A stretch of DNA of 64,000 nucleotides, from the NCBI RefSeq assembly GCF_003290445.1, contig NZ_CP021781.1, forward strand, positions 1,302,001 to 1,366,000, given 5' to 3'. Below are positions 27,110-38,070 of the stretch, piece after piece. The notes under the pieces are model-generated. The model was not told the origin of the DNA and searched no databases. It was given only the letters and a program-made list of their open reading frames with translations. The stretch is from Francisella adeliensis. Its GTDB lineage: Bacteria; Pseudomonadota; Gammaproteobacteria; Francisellales; Francisellaceae. Within the stretch, counting starts at the first letter, position 1. Each line of letters begins with the position of its first letter. Made by a program: the position numbers and the translations under genes.

Positions 27110-29935
27110 TTAATCATTTTCTTCATCATCATGATAAACAACTCTAACACCACTTTCATCAGAAAAAATACCACCTTTTATGACATCAGATATTTCTTGA
27201 GATAAACTAGGGTCTTGAGCTATCATTGTCGCTGAGAAAGGCTCTTGCTTTTTAGTTTTTTGTTTTTCTTCAACAGCATCTTTATCTTTATTCAAATAAA
27301 TAATTTGCTTCCAAGTTCGTTTAAGCTTATCTGCAAATATTGCAACTAAATCGCCTTCTTTAGCAATTGATAAAGCATGATCTACAGCTTCTGCTTCAGA
27401 TTGAATTGTTTCAATATTGTTTGAGTTTACTCCAGCCTCTATAAGAGCTTTTTTAAGCATTGCTGGAATTTCATCTGGGGCTCTACCTCTTAGAGTATCA
27501 TCTCTTTTGCATATAAAGTGGTCAAAATAAGGAGCTGCTGCTTGAGCAACCTCGTATACATCTTGATCACGTCTATCACCAGGAGATGCTATTACACATA
27601 TCTTCTTACCACTAAACTCCATATTGCCAACCATTTGGCTAACAAGACTGATTGCAGCTGGGTTATGGGCATAGTCCATAAGTACTTTAAATGGATGCTC
27701 TTCAAACCAATTCATACGCCCAGGAGCTTGGTAGAAAGATGTTACAAATGTTCTTAAACCATCGCGAATATCATCTAAACCCATACCAGTACTATATGCT
27801 ATTGCTATCGCAAACATTGAGTTTTGTACATTATGAATCGCTTTACCTTCCATAGTTGCTGGAATCAAGTGAGTCCAAAGTACTGGAATATGTATTTTAC
27901 TATCAAAAATAGTAATCATATCTCCATTAACACCTTTCTCAATAATACAAGCTTTACCGCCAGCACGAATATGCTCTTTCACTAATGCATGCTCTGGGTT
28001 CATTGTTACGTAAAAAATATTTTTAGCAGTTACTTTAGCAGACATCTTCAATACATGAGGATCATCCGCATTTAGTACAGCAACATCTTTAGCCGCCTCA
28101 ACAACTACACTTTTAACTTTAGCTAAGTCATCAAGAGTATTTACTCCCTTTAAACCTAAGTGATCAGAAGAAATATTTAAACATGCACCAACATTACAGT
28201 AATCATAACCCATACCGCTTCTTAAAATACCACCGCGAGCTGTCTCTAAAACTGCCATTTCAACAGATGGGTCTTTTAAAACCATTTGAGCAGAAGCAGG
28301 ACCTGTAGTATCACCTGCAACAGTAAGCTTACCATTGATATAAACACCATCTGTAGTAGTCAAACCAACCACTTTACCAGCATTTTTCCACATATGAGAA
28401 ACCATACGAGAAGTTGTAGTTTTACCATTTGTACCTGTAATCGCCATAATCGGGATTCTAGCATTGCCAAGCTCTTGTGGGAAAAGCATATCAACAACAG
28501 CACCCGCTACATCACGAGACTTACCTTCACTAGGAGCCACATGCATTCTAAAACCAGGAGCGGCATTTACTTCACAGATTGCACCACCAATTTCATGGTA
28601 AGACTCTGTAATATCATCAATCAAGAAATCCACACCACCAACATCAAGACCAACCGCTTTTATTGCTCTTTCAGCCATATCTCTATTATCAGGATGGACT
28701 ATATCTGTCACATCAACGGCTGTTCCGCCTGTTGAAAGATTTGCAGTTGAGCGAAGATAAAATATTTCATCATTATCTAAAACAGTGTCTTTATTGAAGC
28801 CAGCTGCATTAAGTAAGCTAGTAGCTTGATAATCAAGTTCTAATCTTGTTAAAACCTTTTCATGTCCCACACCACGGCGAGGATCTTCATTTACTATATC
28901 AATAAGTTGTTCGATAGTATGCTTACCATCACCAACTACATGACCAGGTACTCTTTTAGCAACTGCAACAAGCTTGCCATTAACTACAAGCATTCTATGG
29001 TCAAAACCAGTCGCATACTGCTCAACCAACACATATCTTGAAACCTTATTTGCTTCAACAAATGCTTCTTTAATCTCTTCCATAGAGTTTAGATTTATAG
29101 AGATACCACGACCATGATTACCATCTAAAGGCTTAACAACAAGTGGAAAGCCTAATATTTTAGCCGCACGCAAAGCACCCTCTTCAGTTCTGATCATTCT
29201 TTGTTTTGGTACTGGAAGACCTAAACCACCTAGAACTTTATTTGTTTGCTCTTTATCACAAGACATTTCAACTGCAATATGCGTAGTTTGACTTGTAATT
29301 GTTGCTTGTATTCTCTGCTGATGCTTACCATAGCCAAATTGCACTAAAGAATGATCATTTAAGCGTAAGTATGGGATATCTCTTTTCTTTGCAGCTTCTA
29401 CTAATGACGCTGTACTTGGCCCAAACTCTTTGCTTTGTGCAAATTTTATAAACCTAACTTTCTCATGCTCAAAATCAAATTCATCATCAGTAAAACCAAC
29501 TTCTTTTTTTAGTTCAGCAGGTAAAAGTGAAAGAAGTAGATCTCTTGCTAATTCCATAGCTCGTAAGCCAACATCTTTTTGCTTATATTCATAAACCATA
29601 TTGTACTGACCAACTTCATCAGCTGAGCGAGTTCTACCAAATGTAACATCACTACCAGCTACACATTGAAGCTCTAAAATCACATGCTCCCAAATGTGTC
29701 CCATCCAAGTGCCTTCATCTTCTTTTAAACGACGAATAAAACCACCTTCGCTACGATATGAACAACCATGCTCTTGCAAACCAGGTAGACTATCAATTAA
29801 ACCTTCAATAAAGTCAGTACCTATTTTAGCTGATGGCCACTTTTCAAGTACTCCAAGATCAATAACATTTCTTATTACAGGAAAACCTGCGTAGACATTT
29901 GGTCCAACATAAACATTAGTAGATAGTATTCTCAT
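27110..29935 (-). CDS. cphA: Cyanophycin synthetase-like enzyme
   Basis: 941 residues with the three-part CphA layout. The N domain (1-~160) carries HIWEH at 80-84, the HxxEH pattern of the primer-releasing hydrolytic site reported in CphA. The ATP-grasp domain (~225-490) contains VVKPLDGNHGRGISI and ICEVNAAPGFRMH. The Mur-like domain has P-loop GTNGKTTTSR (~500) and VLMDYAHNPAA. CphA adds Asp to the backbone and Arg to its side chain. The C-tail is acidic and about 50 residues long. First gene of a two-gene operon, SD AAAGGAG. No cyanophycinase or isoaspartyl dipeptidase gene lies nearby, so whether the product is cyanophycin is open. Confidence 0.9.
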   Translation of the reverse strand: MRILSTNVYVGPNVYAGFPVIRNVIDLGVLEKWPSAKIGTDFIEGLIDSLPGLQEHGCSYRSEGGFIRRLKEDEGTWMGHIWEHVILELQCVAGSDVTFGRTRSADEVGQYNMVYEYKQKDVGLRAMELARDLLLSLLPAELKKEVGFTDDEFDFEHEKVRFIKFAQSKEFGPSTASLVEAAKKRDIPYLRLNDHSLVQFGYGKHQQRIQATITSQTTHIAVEMSCDKEQTNKVLGGLGLPVPKQRMIRTEEGALRAAKILGFPLVVKPLDGNHGRGISINLNSMEEIKEAFVEANKVSRYVLVEQYATGFDHRMLVVNGKLVAVAKRVPGHVVGDGKHTIEQLIDIVNEDPRRGVGHEKVLTRLELDYQATSLLNAAGFNKDTVLDNDEIFYLRSTANLSTGGTAVDVTDIVHPDNRDMAERAIKAVGLDVGGVDFLIDDITESYHEIGGAICEVNAAPGFRMHVAPSEGKSRDVAGAVVDMLFPQELGNARIPIMAITGTNGKTTTSRMVSHMWKNAGKVVGLTTTDGVYINGKLTVAGDTTGPASAQMVLKDPSVEMAVLETARGGILRSGMGYDYCNVGACLNISSDHLGLKGVNTLDDLAKVKSVVVEAAKDVAVLNADDPHVLKMSAKVTAKNIFYVTMNPEHALVKEHIRAGGKACIIEKGVNGDMITIFDSKIHIPVLWTHLIPATMEGKAIHNVQNSMFAIAIAYSTGMGLDDIRDGLRTFVTSFYQAPGRMNWFEEHPFKVLMDYAHNPAAISLVSQMVGNMEFSGKKICVIASPGDRRDQDVYEVAQAAAPYFDHFICKRDDTLRGRAPDEIPAMLKKALIEAGVNSNNIETIQSEAEAVDHALSIAKEGDLVAIFADKLKRTWKQIIYLNKDKDAVEEKQKTKKQEPFSATMIAQDPSLSQEISDVIKGGIFSDESGVRVVYHDDEEND

Positions 29936-30053
29936 CGAGACTCCTTTGATTTAAACTTATTGAAATAGTAATATAATACTAACTATTCATAATACTAGAA
30001 AAAATAGTCAAAATCACGACTAGATTAAAAAGATTTTAATAAAAGGTAAATAT

Positions 30054-30794
30054 ATGAAATATGATTATGGATTTATCGCTATTGGTGATGAGATTACAGA
30101 TGGTGATATAACAAATACTAACACTCCAGAATTTGCAAAGACTCTGATAGGAAAAGGCTTTGAGGTTGGGTTTCATCTATCTTGTAAAGATGACTTGGAA
30201 GATATTTCAGAGTCTATAAATTTTCTGGAGCAATCACATAAAAATATAGTTATAGTTGGTGGCCTTGGTCCAACAGAAGATGACTTAACATCTCAAGCAG
30301 TTGCTAAACACTATAAAACAGAACTAGTATTAGATGAAAAATCCTGGCTTATACTAGAAAAAAGAATGCTCGATAAATATGGAAAGATAACTCATGGCAC
30401 TCGTAAACAAGCCTTATTCCCAAAAGGCTCTAAAATACTAAAAAACATAACTGGCACAGCAAACGGGTTTGAGTTTACAAGTAACAAGAATCGCAAAATC
30501 CTCGTATTCCCAGGTCCTCCCCGAGAATGCATCCCCATGTTTGAAAATGCGTTAGAATCCACACAAATTAAAAAACAAATAACTCGTAAAAGCTGGAATA
30601 TTTATAATATTGGAGAGAGCTTTTTAGCCGAAATTCTTGAGGAAATAAAACTTGAGTACAGTTTTGTTACATTTAAGTATAGATTAGATAGTGGGTTTAT
30701 AGAGCTAAAATACTTCTATCCTTACAATTGCCCACATAGTGATAGCATTATAGAAAAAACTGAAAAGCTATTGAAAAATTATATTAAAGAGTAA
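30054..30794 (+). CDS. CinA N-terminal-type (MoCF-fold) protein without amidase domain
   Basis: 246 residues. The molybdopterin-binding/CinA domain spans ~1-170: IAIGDEITDGDITNTNTPEF, the VIVGGLGPTEDDLTSQAVA core, and FPGPPRECIPMFE. A short extra region follows, but the PncC nicotinamide-nucleotide amidase domain of full CinA is absent. Stand-alone relatives are linked to NMN/ADP-ribose pyrophosphatase chemistry; activity here unproven. Divergent from cphA across 118 bases, and its 3' end overlaps the convergent GDPD gene by 11 bases. Confidence 0.8.
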   Translation: MKYDYGFIAIGDEITDGDITNTNTPEFAKTLIGKGFEVGFHLSCKDDLEDISESINFLEQSHKNIVIVGGLGPTEDDLTSQAVAKHYKTELVLDEKSWLILEKRMLDKYGKITHGTRKQALFPKGSKILKNITGTANGFEFTSNKNRKILVFPGPPRECIPMFENALESTQIKKQITRKSWNIYNIGESFLAEILEEIKLEYSFVTFKYRLDSGFIELKYFYPYNCPHSDSIIEKTEKLLKNYIKE

Positions 30795-31539
30795 TTTTTA
30801 ACTGTTCTTTTTTATCAACAAACATAGCATCCACACCCCAATCTAGAAGTTTTTTCACCTCATAATCCGTGTAAACCGAAAAAACAAAAACTTTACCAAA
30901 CTTGTTTTTAAGGTACTGCACCCTCTTTCTATTTAGACAGTCATAATTAATAATAATCGCAAGGTAATTATTTTCTTTATATCTTTTATAAAGTTCCGTA
31001 TCAAGGTAATCAAAATCTTTTGGCCAACTTATCATTTCAAAAAGCTTGCCTTTTTTATATTTCTTATATCTTTTAAGCTCTTTCATTGCAGTTTTATTAA
31101 AGCTAGAAATGAAAATACTTTCATTAATACCCTCATATTCATTTAGAAGATTAATAACTGCCACAACTAAATTTTCTGCATATTTAATATTAGCTTTTTT
31201 TGAAATCTTCAATTCTATGTTTGTATAAACACCTTGCTGCTGTGCCCAATCCAAATATTCTTTTAATGTTGGGATTTTATCTGTTGTATCTGATGCCGTA
31301 TGAAAAACATCTATTTCTTTCAACTGTGCTATTGTTAGATCAGTTGGTTTTAAATCTAAACCTGCAAGTCTTTTGAGATCATTATCATGAAATAAGAAAA
31401 GCTCTCCATCTAAACTCATTTGAACATCTATTTCAAACCACTTAAACCCAAAATCTTTTGCTATTTGGAAAGACTGTATTGTATTTTCAACATATTCTGT
31501 ATTTGCGCCACGGTGAGAAATAAACCGATCGATATTCAT
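30784..31539 (-). CDS. Glycerophosphodiester phosphodiesterase
   Basis: 251 residues of a GDPD TIM barrel. Catalytic signatures are SHRGANTEYVENT, FEIDVQMSLDGELFLFHDND, and IELKI. The end (VDAMFVDKKEQL) is typical. No signal peptide, so it is a cytoplasmic UgpQ-type rather than GlpQ-type enzyme. It releases glycerol-3-phosphate from deacylated phospholipids. The Shine-Dalgarno (AGG) is modest. Convergent and overlapping with the CinA-type gene. Confidence 0.9.
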   Translation of the reverse strand: MNIDRFISHRGANTEYVENTIQSFQIAKDFGFKWFEIDVQMSLDGELFLFHDNDLKRLAGLDLKPTDLTIAQLKEIDVFHTASDTTDKIPTLKEYLDWAQQQGVYTNIELKISKKANIKYAENLVVAVINLLNEYEGINESIFISSFNKTAMKELKRYKKYKKGKLFEMISWPKDFDYLDTELYKRYKENNYLAIIINYDCLNRKRVQYLKNKFGKVFVFSVYTDYEVKKLLDWGVDAMFVDKKEQLKITL

Positions 31540-31635
31540 GTAAAAAAACCTAAGGTTATCAAATTAAACCGATTATACATTAACAAACGCAAAAAAAAAG
31601 AATACATAAGCCAATATTTTAAATATTTTTTGTTT

Positions 31636-31664
31636 TTTAAAAACATATCCAAATATGCTATAAT
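31636..31664 (+). promoter_or_regulatory. Putative extended -10 promoter of pilBC
   Basis: TTTAAA (31636-31641) and TATAAT (31659-31664) are spaced by 17 bases. TGC directly before the -10 gives an extended -10 (TGnTATAAT). Predicted start lies ~28 bases ahead of the pilB ATG. Confidence 0.6.
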
Positions 31665-31698
31665 TTCTCGTAGTTTTACTTACGATATTATGCGCTAA

Positions 31699-33471
31699 AT
31701 GGTCAATAATCCCCATATATGTAAAAAGCTTGCCTCTTTATTATTGCACCGTAAGTTAATTACAAAAGAGCAGTTAGAAGAAGTCAGCTTGGACAAAGCT
31801 ATAGTTAAAGAAGGCTTTTTAAATTATATAGTAGATCACGAGATCATAGACAGCAAAAAGTTTATGATTGAGTCTGCAACTCTTCTGCGTTTACAATACA
31901 TAGATCTTTCGACAATTGCCGTAAAACACCTGCCAATAGATTTATTTGAAGGTGATTTTTGTAGAAAAAAATATTGCTTACCACTTTTCATAAAAAAACA
32001 AGTTACATATATTGCTGTAGCAAATGCCATTGAAAGCCAAGAAATCATACGAGAGTTAAGGCAAAAATATAACCGACCTTTTACCGCAATTGTTGCTGAA
32101 TTGAACACACTCAAAGAAAAAATAGAAGAGTTTGATGAATACTTAAAAGATGAAGGCAAAAGCAATGAAGAATCATCTCTTGACGATCAAATGGATAATG
32201 TTGATATCGACATGGAATTTGTTGATGAAGGTGATCGTGAAGGTGATGCTCTAATTGGTAGTGGCGATGACGATGAAGCACCAATTATCAGATTTATTAA
32301 CAACACTATTGTTGATGCCATTCAAAAAGGAGCTTCGGATATACACTTTGAACCTTATGAGAAAAACTTTCGCATAAGATATCGTATAGATGGACTTTTA
32401 ATAGAAACTTTTAATACTAAAAAAAACTTAGGACCAAAAGTAATCTCACGTTTAAAGATTATGTCTTCGTTAGATATCGCAGAAAAAAGAATTCCTCAAG
32501 ATGGTAAATTCAAAATTTCACTCTCTAGAGAAAAAGCTATCGACTTTCGTGTAAGTACTTGCCCCATTAACTTCGGTGAAAAAGTTGTACTGCGTATCAT
32601 TGATTCAAGCTCTACTCAGATACCTATTGAAGCTTTAGGTTTTTCTGAACACCAAAAAAAAATCTATCTTAAAGCAATCAATGAACCTCAAGGAATGGTA
32701 TTAGTTACCGGGCCCACAGGTTCAGGTAAAACTGTTACACTATATACGGGGATAAACATTCTTAATAAGCCTGAAAGAAATATTTCCACAGCGGAAGATC
32801 CTGTCGAGCTAGCTGTTAGTGGTATAAATCAGGTGAGTGTAAACAACAAGCAAGGTTTGACTTTTGCTGCCGCATTAAAATCATTCTTAAGACAAGATCC
32901 AGATATAATCATGGTTGGTGAGATCAGGGATATCGAAACTGGATCTATTGGTATTAAAGCATCTCAAACAGGTCACTTAGTTATGTCAACGCTACATACA
33001 AACAGTGCTCCAGAAACACTAAATAGACTAGTGGATATGGGTTTGCCAAGATATAATATTGCTACTTCTGTGACCTTAATTATAGCGCAACGACTAACCC
33101 GTAAACTTTGCCAAAAATGTAAGCTAGAAGACACGGACACTCAATTTAGTATGCTAATTGATGATAGCGGTATGACTGAAGAAATATTATCCACTTTTGA
33201 AACTACAATGAGTAAAATCAAAAAAGCAAAAATTTATAAGCCCAATCCTAAGGGTTGTCCTCGTTGCTTTAAAGGCTATAAAGGCCGTGTGGGTTTATAT
33301 GAAGTAATGCCCGTATCAAGAGAGATTGCTAAGATGATCTTAGAAGATAAAAATACAATGGAAATAGCCCAGCAAGCTCAAAAAGAAAATGTTGCTTCTG
33401 TAAGACAGTCAGCCCTAGTTAGAGTTGCTGAAGGTCTTACATCTATGGCGGAAGCTTACCGTATAAGTTAA
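31699..33471 (+). CDS. pilB: Type IV pilus assembly ATPase PilB
   Basis: 590 residues. The N-terminal GspE/MshEN domain (~1-150) is followed by an acidic linker. The ATPase has Walker A GPTGSGKTVT (~337), Asp-box and Walker B IIMVGEIRDIETGS (~403), and His-box TGHLVMSTLHTN. The zinc-binding tetracysteine is present as CQKC (~470) and CPRC (~520). PilB powers pilin polymerisation at the inner membrane. The gene has its own promoter and is followed by pilC after 14 bases. Confidence 0.96.
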   Translation: MVNNPHICKKLASLLLHRKLITKEQLEEVSLDKAIVKEGFLNYIVDHEIIDSKKFMIESATLLRLQYIDLSTIAVKHLPIDLFEGDFCRKKYCLPLFIKKQVTYIAVANAIESQEIIRELRQKYNRPFTAIVAELNTLKEKIEEFDEYLKDEGKSNEESSLDDQMDNVDIDMEFVDEGDREGDALIGSGDDDEAPIIRFINNTIVDAIQKGASDIHFEPYEKNFRIRYRIDGLLIETFNTKKNLGPKVISRLKIMSSLDIAEKRIPQDGKFKISLSREKAIDFRVSTCPINFGEKVVLRIIDSSSTQIPIEALGFSEHQKKIYLKAINEPQGMVLVTGPTGSGKTVTLYTGINILNKPERNISTAEDPVELAVSGINQVSVNNKQGLTFAAALKSFLRQDPDIIMVGEIRDIETGSIGIKASQTGHLVMSTLHTNSAPETLNRLVDMGLPRYNIATSVTLIIAQRLTRKLCQKCKLEDTDTQFSMLIDDSGMTEEILSTFETTMSKIKKAKIYKPNPKGCPRCFKGYKGRVGLYEVMPVSREIAKMILEDKNTMEIAQQAQKENVASVRQSALVRVAEGLTSMAEAYRIS

Positions 33472-33485
33472 AGGAAAAAATTATT

Positions 33486-34715
33486 ATGTTATTTGGTAGT
33501 AAAGATAAAAGCACAATCACAATTATAGGTTGGAATTATAAAGCCAAACTAAAAAGCGGAAAAAAAACATCTGGTCAAATTGATGCTGATACAAAAGAAA
33601 AAGCAGATATTATACTTAGACAAAAAGGTTACTCAAGTATAAAACTAAAGAAGCAACCCAAAGATTTGATGCCCAAAAAAGTATCTTATCAAGATGTTAC
33701 AGAGATGACTAGGCAGCTTGCCACAATGGTAAAAGCTGGTATCCCAATCATTAAGTCCTTTGAAGTATTTATCATGGGTATCCGTAAGCATCCTAAGTTA
33801 AAAATTACAGCTATCCAGATAAAACAAGCAATTGAAGGTGGAGAATCATTCTCTAAAGCGTTATTACGCTTCCCTAAGCTTTTTGACAAACTTTATGTTG
33901 GTTTGATTACAGCTGGTGAAGAATCAGGTAACCTAGATTTAATGCTTAACAAAATCGCAGACCAAAGAGAAGCTTTACAAAGCATTAAAAAGAAAGTTAA
34001 AAAAGCAATGTCATACCCCGTTGTTGTGTGTGTAATTGCCGCGGGTGTAACCGGTATATTACTTACATTTGCGGTCCCAGCTTTCTCAGCTATGTTTATA
34101 AATTCAGGAAAAGAGCTTCCAGCGATAACCCAGCTTACCGTGAATGCCTCTAATTTCATGCAAGAATCTTGGTGGAAAATAATACTAGTTATATTCATAT
34201 CTATAACTGCATTTAAATCTTTGAAATTCAAGTATCCAAAAATCCAAGTATATCAAGATCATTTTATGCTTAAAGTTCCTATTATTGGTGAAGTAATGTT
34301 TAAGTCCGCCCTAGCGAGATTTTCAAGTACTTTGGAGATTACAGTTCAATCTGGCATGAGTCTAACCCGTGCCCTAGACATGGTCGCACTTGCTACAGGT
34401 AATGCAAAATATGATCAGTCAGCATTGGATATTAAAAAGAGTATTAGTGAAGGTGCATCATTTAAAGAAGCTATTGTTGAAACTGGGAATTTCCCATTCT
34501 TGGTAGAGCAAATGATTGCCGTTGGTGAAGAGTCAGGAGCTCTAGAAACAATGCTTGGCAATCTTAACCGTGTATACCAAGAAGAAGTAGATACTTTAGT
34601 AGAAGGTTTAAGTTCAATGCTAGAGCCTATCATTATGGTTGTATTAGGTGGTGTAGTAGGTTTCCTAGTAGTAAGTATGTATATGCCAATGTTCCAGATG
34701 GGTGATGCGATTTAA
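33486..34715 (+). CDS. pilC: Type IV pilus inner-membrane platform protein PilC
   Basis: 409 residues with two T2SF domains (~75-200 and ~280-400), each ending in membrane helices. The conserved GEESGNLD and GEESGALE loops are both visible, as is MTRQLATMVKAGIPI. PilC couples the PilB motor to pilin extraction. SD AAAGGAAA lies ahead of the ATG. No pilD follows; the prepilin peptidase must be elsewhere. Confidence 0.96.
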   Translation: MLFGSKDKSTITIIGWNYKAKLKSGKKTSGQIDADTKEKADIILRQKGYSSIKLKKQPKDLMPKKVSYQDVTEMTRQLATMVKAGIPIIKSFEVFIMGIRKHPKLKITAIQIKQAIEGGESFSKALLRFPKLFDKLYVGLITAGEESGNLDLMLNKIADQREALQSIKKKVKKAMSYPVVVCVIAAGVTGILLTFAVPAFSAMFINSGKELPAITQLTVNASNFMQESWWKIILVIFISITAFKSLKFKYPKIQVYQDHFMLKVPIIGEVMFKSALARFSSTLEITVQSGMSLTRALDMVALATGNAKYDQSALDIKKSISEGASFKEAIVETGNFPFLVEQMIAVGEESGALETMLGNLNRVYQEEVDTLVEGLSSMLEPIIMVVLGGVVGFLVVSMYMPMFQMGDAI

Positions 34716-34885
34716 TTTATCTCTCTGCATAAGCACTCAAAATCTATAACACCTCTAGTTTATACTCCATTTATAACTCAAATTATGTATAATACCTCCC
34801 AGCAAATATAAACACTTATTATCTACCTTGAGTAAGAATCAACTTTAATAGTTAGTATGATACTCAAGCTATCTTACAAGGATAA

Positions 34886-35992
<1,107 letters not shown>

Positions 35993-36001
35993 GAGTTTTA
36001 C

Positions 36002-37048
36002 TTATTTTTCTACAACCATTTTATTTGTAATATCTCCTGTTAAATTATCATTCATTATTGAAATAGTCTTAACAGGTTGTCCTTTGCTTAAATTTGCTTC
36101 ATTTAAGTCCACATACACTCTATTACCAACGAGCACATCAGATAAATATAATCTTTTATTTTTCATTGAAATAACACTTTTCCATTGAGTTGGCCATTTA
36201 TCTTGTAAGCTTCCAGAGTCAAAACTCTCTTTATCATAATCTTTCACAAAAGGTACAGATAATGAGTCAGCAGCAGAAAACATATAATTTACAGCTTCTT
36301 GCCTAGTAGATGCATCTGGTAGATTCTCACTAATGAAACTTGCTCTAACGAATCGATTCTCTGATTTTGCCCCGCCTGGAATTATATCTATATTAAATAC
36401 ACCATCTTTTTTAGCGTTACTTAGATTTGTTTCCTGGTCTTCAAAACTAGGTTCATTTGTCATGACTTTAGCTCCTTTATTTACAGTCAGCTTACCATTC
36501 GTATACTCTATAACCGCACTATTTCCTGCAGCATCTTCTATAGAAAAATGTATAGGTAAAGTTACTTTTTTATTATTAACTTCTACTTTTGGAGTATATA
36601 TCTGATATTCTGATAACCCATCGATAACTTCTTGAACCGTTGCATAGTTGCCGAGTGCGTACCTAATCCAAGCCAAACCATTAATTCCTTTCTTGTCAAT
36701 ATCTCTTTGAGGTTGCTTCATTGAACCAGAGTATAGTAAGTGTGCAGTTAGCCCTTTTTCATTAATACCTTCCGCTGTTAACTTATATAAGTTTGTCTCA
36801 TCTACAGAAACATATCCATATTTATCTGTCCAGTTAAGAGGATTTCTTATAAGGTGGCTACTCTCTTTAGTACCTCTTGGGTAGACAGTTAAACTTGGCT
36901 TGAGATTTATGAATGAATCCATAGTTCTAGCAGAATATACTCCTAATTTTTCACCAAAATCGTGATTTAATTCTGAGCATGCAAAAGATGGTGTAGCCAC
37001 TGCTAATCCAATAGTACTGATTAAGATTTTTGATACTAATTTTTTCAT
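36002..37048 (-). CDS. Secreted choloylglycine hydrolase / penicillin V acylase family Ntn-hydrolase
   Basis: 348 residues. A signal peptide ends PSFA at 23, exposing Cys24 as the N-terminal nucleophile. Counting Cys24 as 1, Arg41 is 18 and Asp44 is 21, the family spacing (ARTMDS). The NEPSFEDQ and GGAKSENRFVRASF stretches match the conserved Asn and Arg regions. Members cleave bile salts, penicillin V or acyl-homoserine lactones in the periplasm; substrate here is unknown. Good SD (AGAGGT). It faces a divergent LysR gene and converges on tgt with 9 bases between stops. Confidence 0.88.
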   Translation of the reverse strand: MKKLVSKILISTIGLAVATPSFACSELNHDFGEKLGVYSARTMDSFINLKPSLTVYPRGTKESSHLIRNPLNWTDKYGYVSVDETNLYKLTAEGINEKGLTAHLLYSGSMKQPQRDIDKKGINGLAWIRYALGNYATVQEVIDGLSEYQIYTPKVEVNNKKVTLPIHFSIEDAAGNSAVIEYTNGKLTVNKGAKVMTNEPSFEDQETNLSNAKKDGVFNIDIIPGGAKSENRFVRASFISENLPDASTRQEAVNYMFSAADSLSVPFVKDYDKESFDSGSLQDKWPTQWKSVISMKNKRLYLSDVLVGNRVYVDLNEANLSKGQPVKTISIMNDNLTGDITNKMVVEK

Positions 37049-37101
37049 TCTATATACCTCTAGTGTTTAATTTTCACTTTATCTAATGTTTAACTTACAC
37101 T

Positions 37102-37127
37102 GTTAGTATACTTGTAGTAGTATTAAC
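37102..37127. promoter_or_regulatory. Imperfect inverted repeat between hydrolase and LysR genes
   Basis: GTTAGTATACT and AGTAGTATTAAC form an imperfect dyad around a TGT centre in the 128-base divergent region. Its size and position fit a LysR-type operator controlling both genes. No binding data, so low confidence. Confidence 0.3.
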
Positions 37128-37176
37128 CTGTCTGTAGCAAAAAATACATAGCTCTTATGCATAAATAGGAAATAGC

Positions 37177-38070
37177 ATGAATTATGACGATATCTTTCTT
37201 TTTATAAAACTTATAAATATTGGAACCTTTACAGAGCTTGCTAAACAAATTAATGTTTCGCAAAGTACGGTATCTCGTAGAATCCAAAATTTAGAAGAAT
37301 CCACAAATACTAAACTTATAAAAAGAAATTCTCGAGGCTTGATTGAGATGACAGTCGACGGAAAAGCTGTATATGAAAGTTTTAATAATATAGAAGTACA
37401 AGCAAACGAGGCTCTTCAAAGACTCATCAATACCTCTAAGGAAGTTGAAGGAACTTTGAAAATAGGAGTACCAAAACTTTTTTTCGATAATATTATCGTA
37501 AATAAACTAAATAACTTCTACACTCGTTATCCAAATGTAAAACTGATATTCACTTATATTTCAAAGGTAAATGATTTAGTGAAAAATGACTTAGATTTAG
37601 CCATTACATCAAAACCACCTTTAGCTCAAAATTGCACAGTACAAACATTAGTTAAAGCAAAGAATAAACTTTATGCTTCTAAAAAATATATTAGTGAAAA
37701 AGGCATGCCAAAATCTATTAAGGATTTAAAAAATCATAAAATTGTGGGGATTGCTGATGATAATAAATGTCGAGAAGCTTTAATTGGTATTTCAGAATAT
37801 AGTCAAACCAAGGAAGAAGTTTGTATAAAACCAACTTTATTTCTTAATAATGCGATGTATGATATTAGCCTAACAACGAAATGTGAATTCATCATTAACA
37901 CTCTAAACATATTTATACGCGATAGCGAAGAAATAGAATCTATCTTAGAAGAATTTTACTTTGATGAAACAGTTTTTTATTTGATTAGAAACATAGGGAT
38001 CCGTAACAATCTAGAGCAAGAATTTGTTAAGTTTATACATGTTTGTTTACAAAAAGAATTTTCTAATTAG
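37177..38070 (+). CDS. LysR family transcriptional regulator
   Basis: 297 residues. The N-terminal winged helix (~3-60) reads GTFTELAKQINVSQSTVSRRIQNLE. The periplasmic-binding-protein-like effector domain starts near 90 (GTLKIGVPKLFFDNIIV). Divergent from the choloylglycine hydrolase-family gene with a dyad in between, so that gene is the likely target. SD AGGAAA. First of three LysR genes within 5 kb. Confidence 0.88.
   Translation: MNYDDIFLFIKLINIGTFTELAKQINVSQSTVSRRIQNLEESTNTKLIKRNSRGLIEMTVDGKAVYESFNNIEVQANEALQRLINTSKEVEGTLKIGVPKLFFDNIIVNKLNNFYTRYPNVKLIFTYISKVNDLVKNDLDLAITSKPPLAQNCTVQTLVKAKNKLYASKKYISEKGMPKSIKDLKNHKIVGIADDNKCREALIGISEYSQTKEEVCIKPTLFLNNAMYDISLTTKCEFIINTLNIFIRDSEEIESILEEFYFDETVFYLIRNIGIRNNLEQEFVKFIHVCLQKEFSN

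Noticed and set aside
31420-31698. Small ORF upstream of pilB on the plus strand
   Set aside because: It overlaps the GDPD start on the other strand, has no SD, and its composition is low complexity; the region is better read as the pilB promoter.
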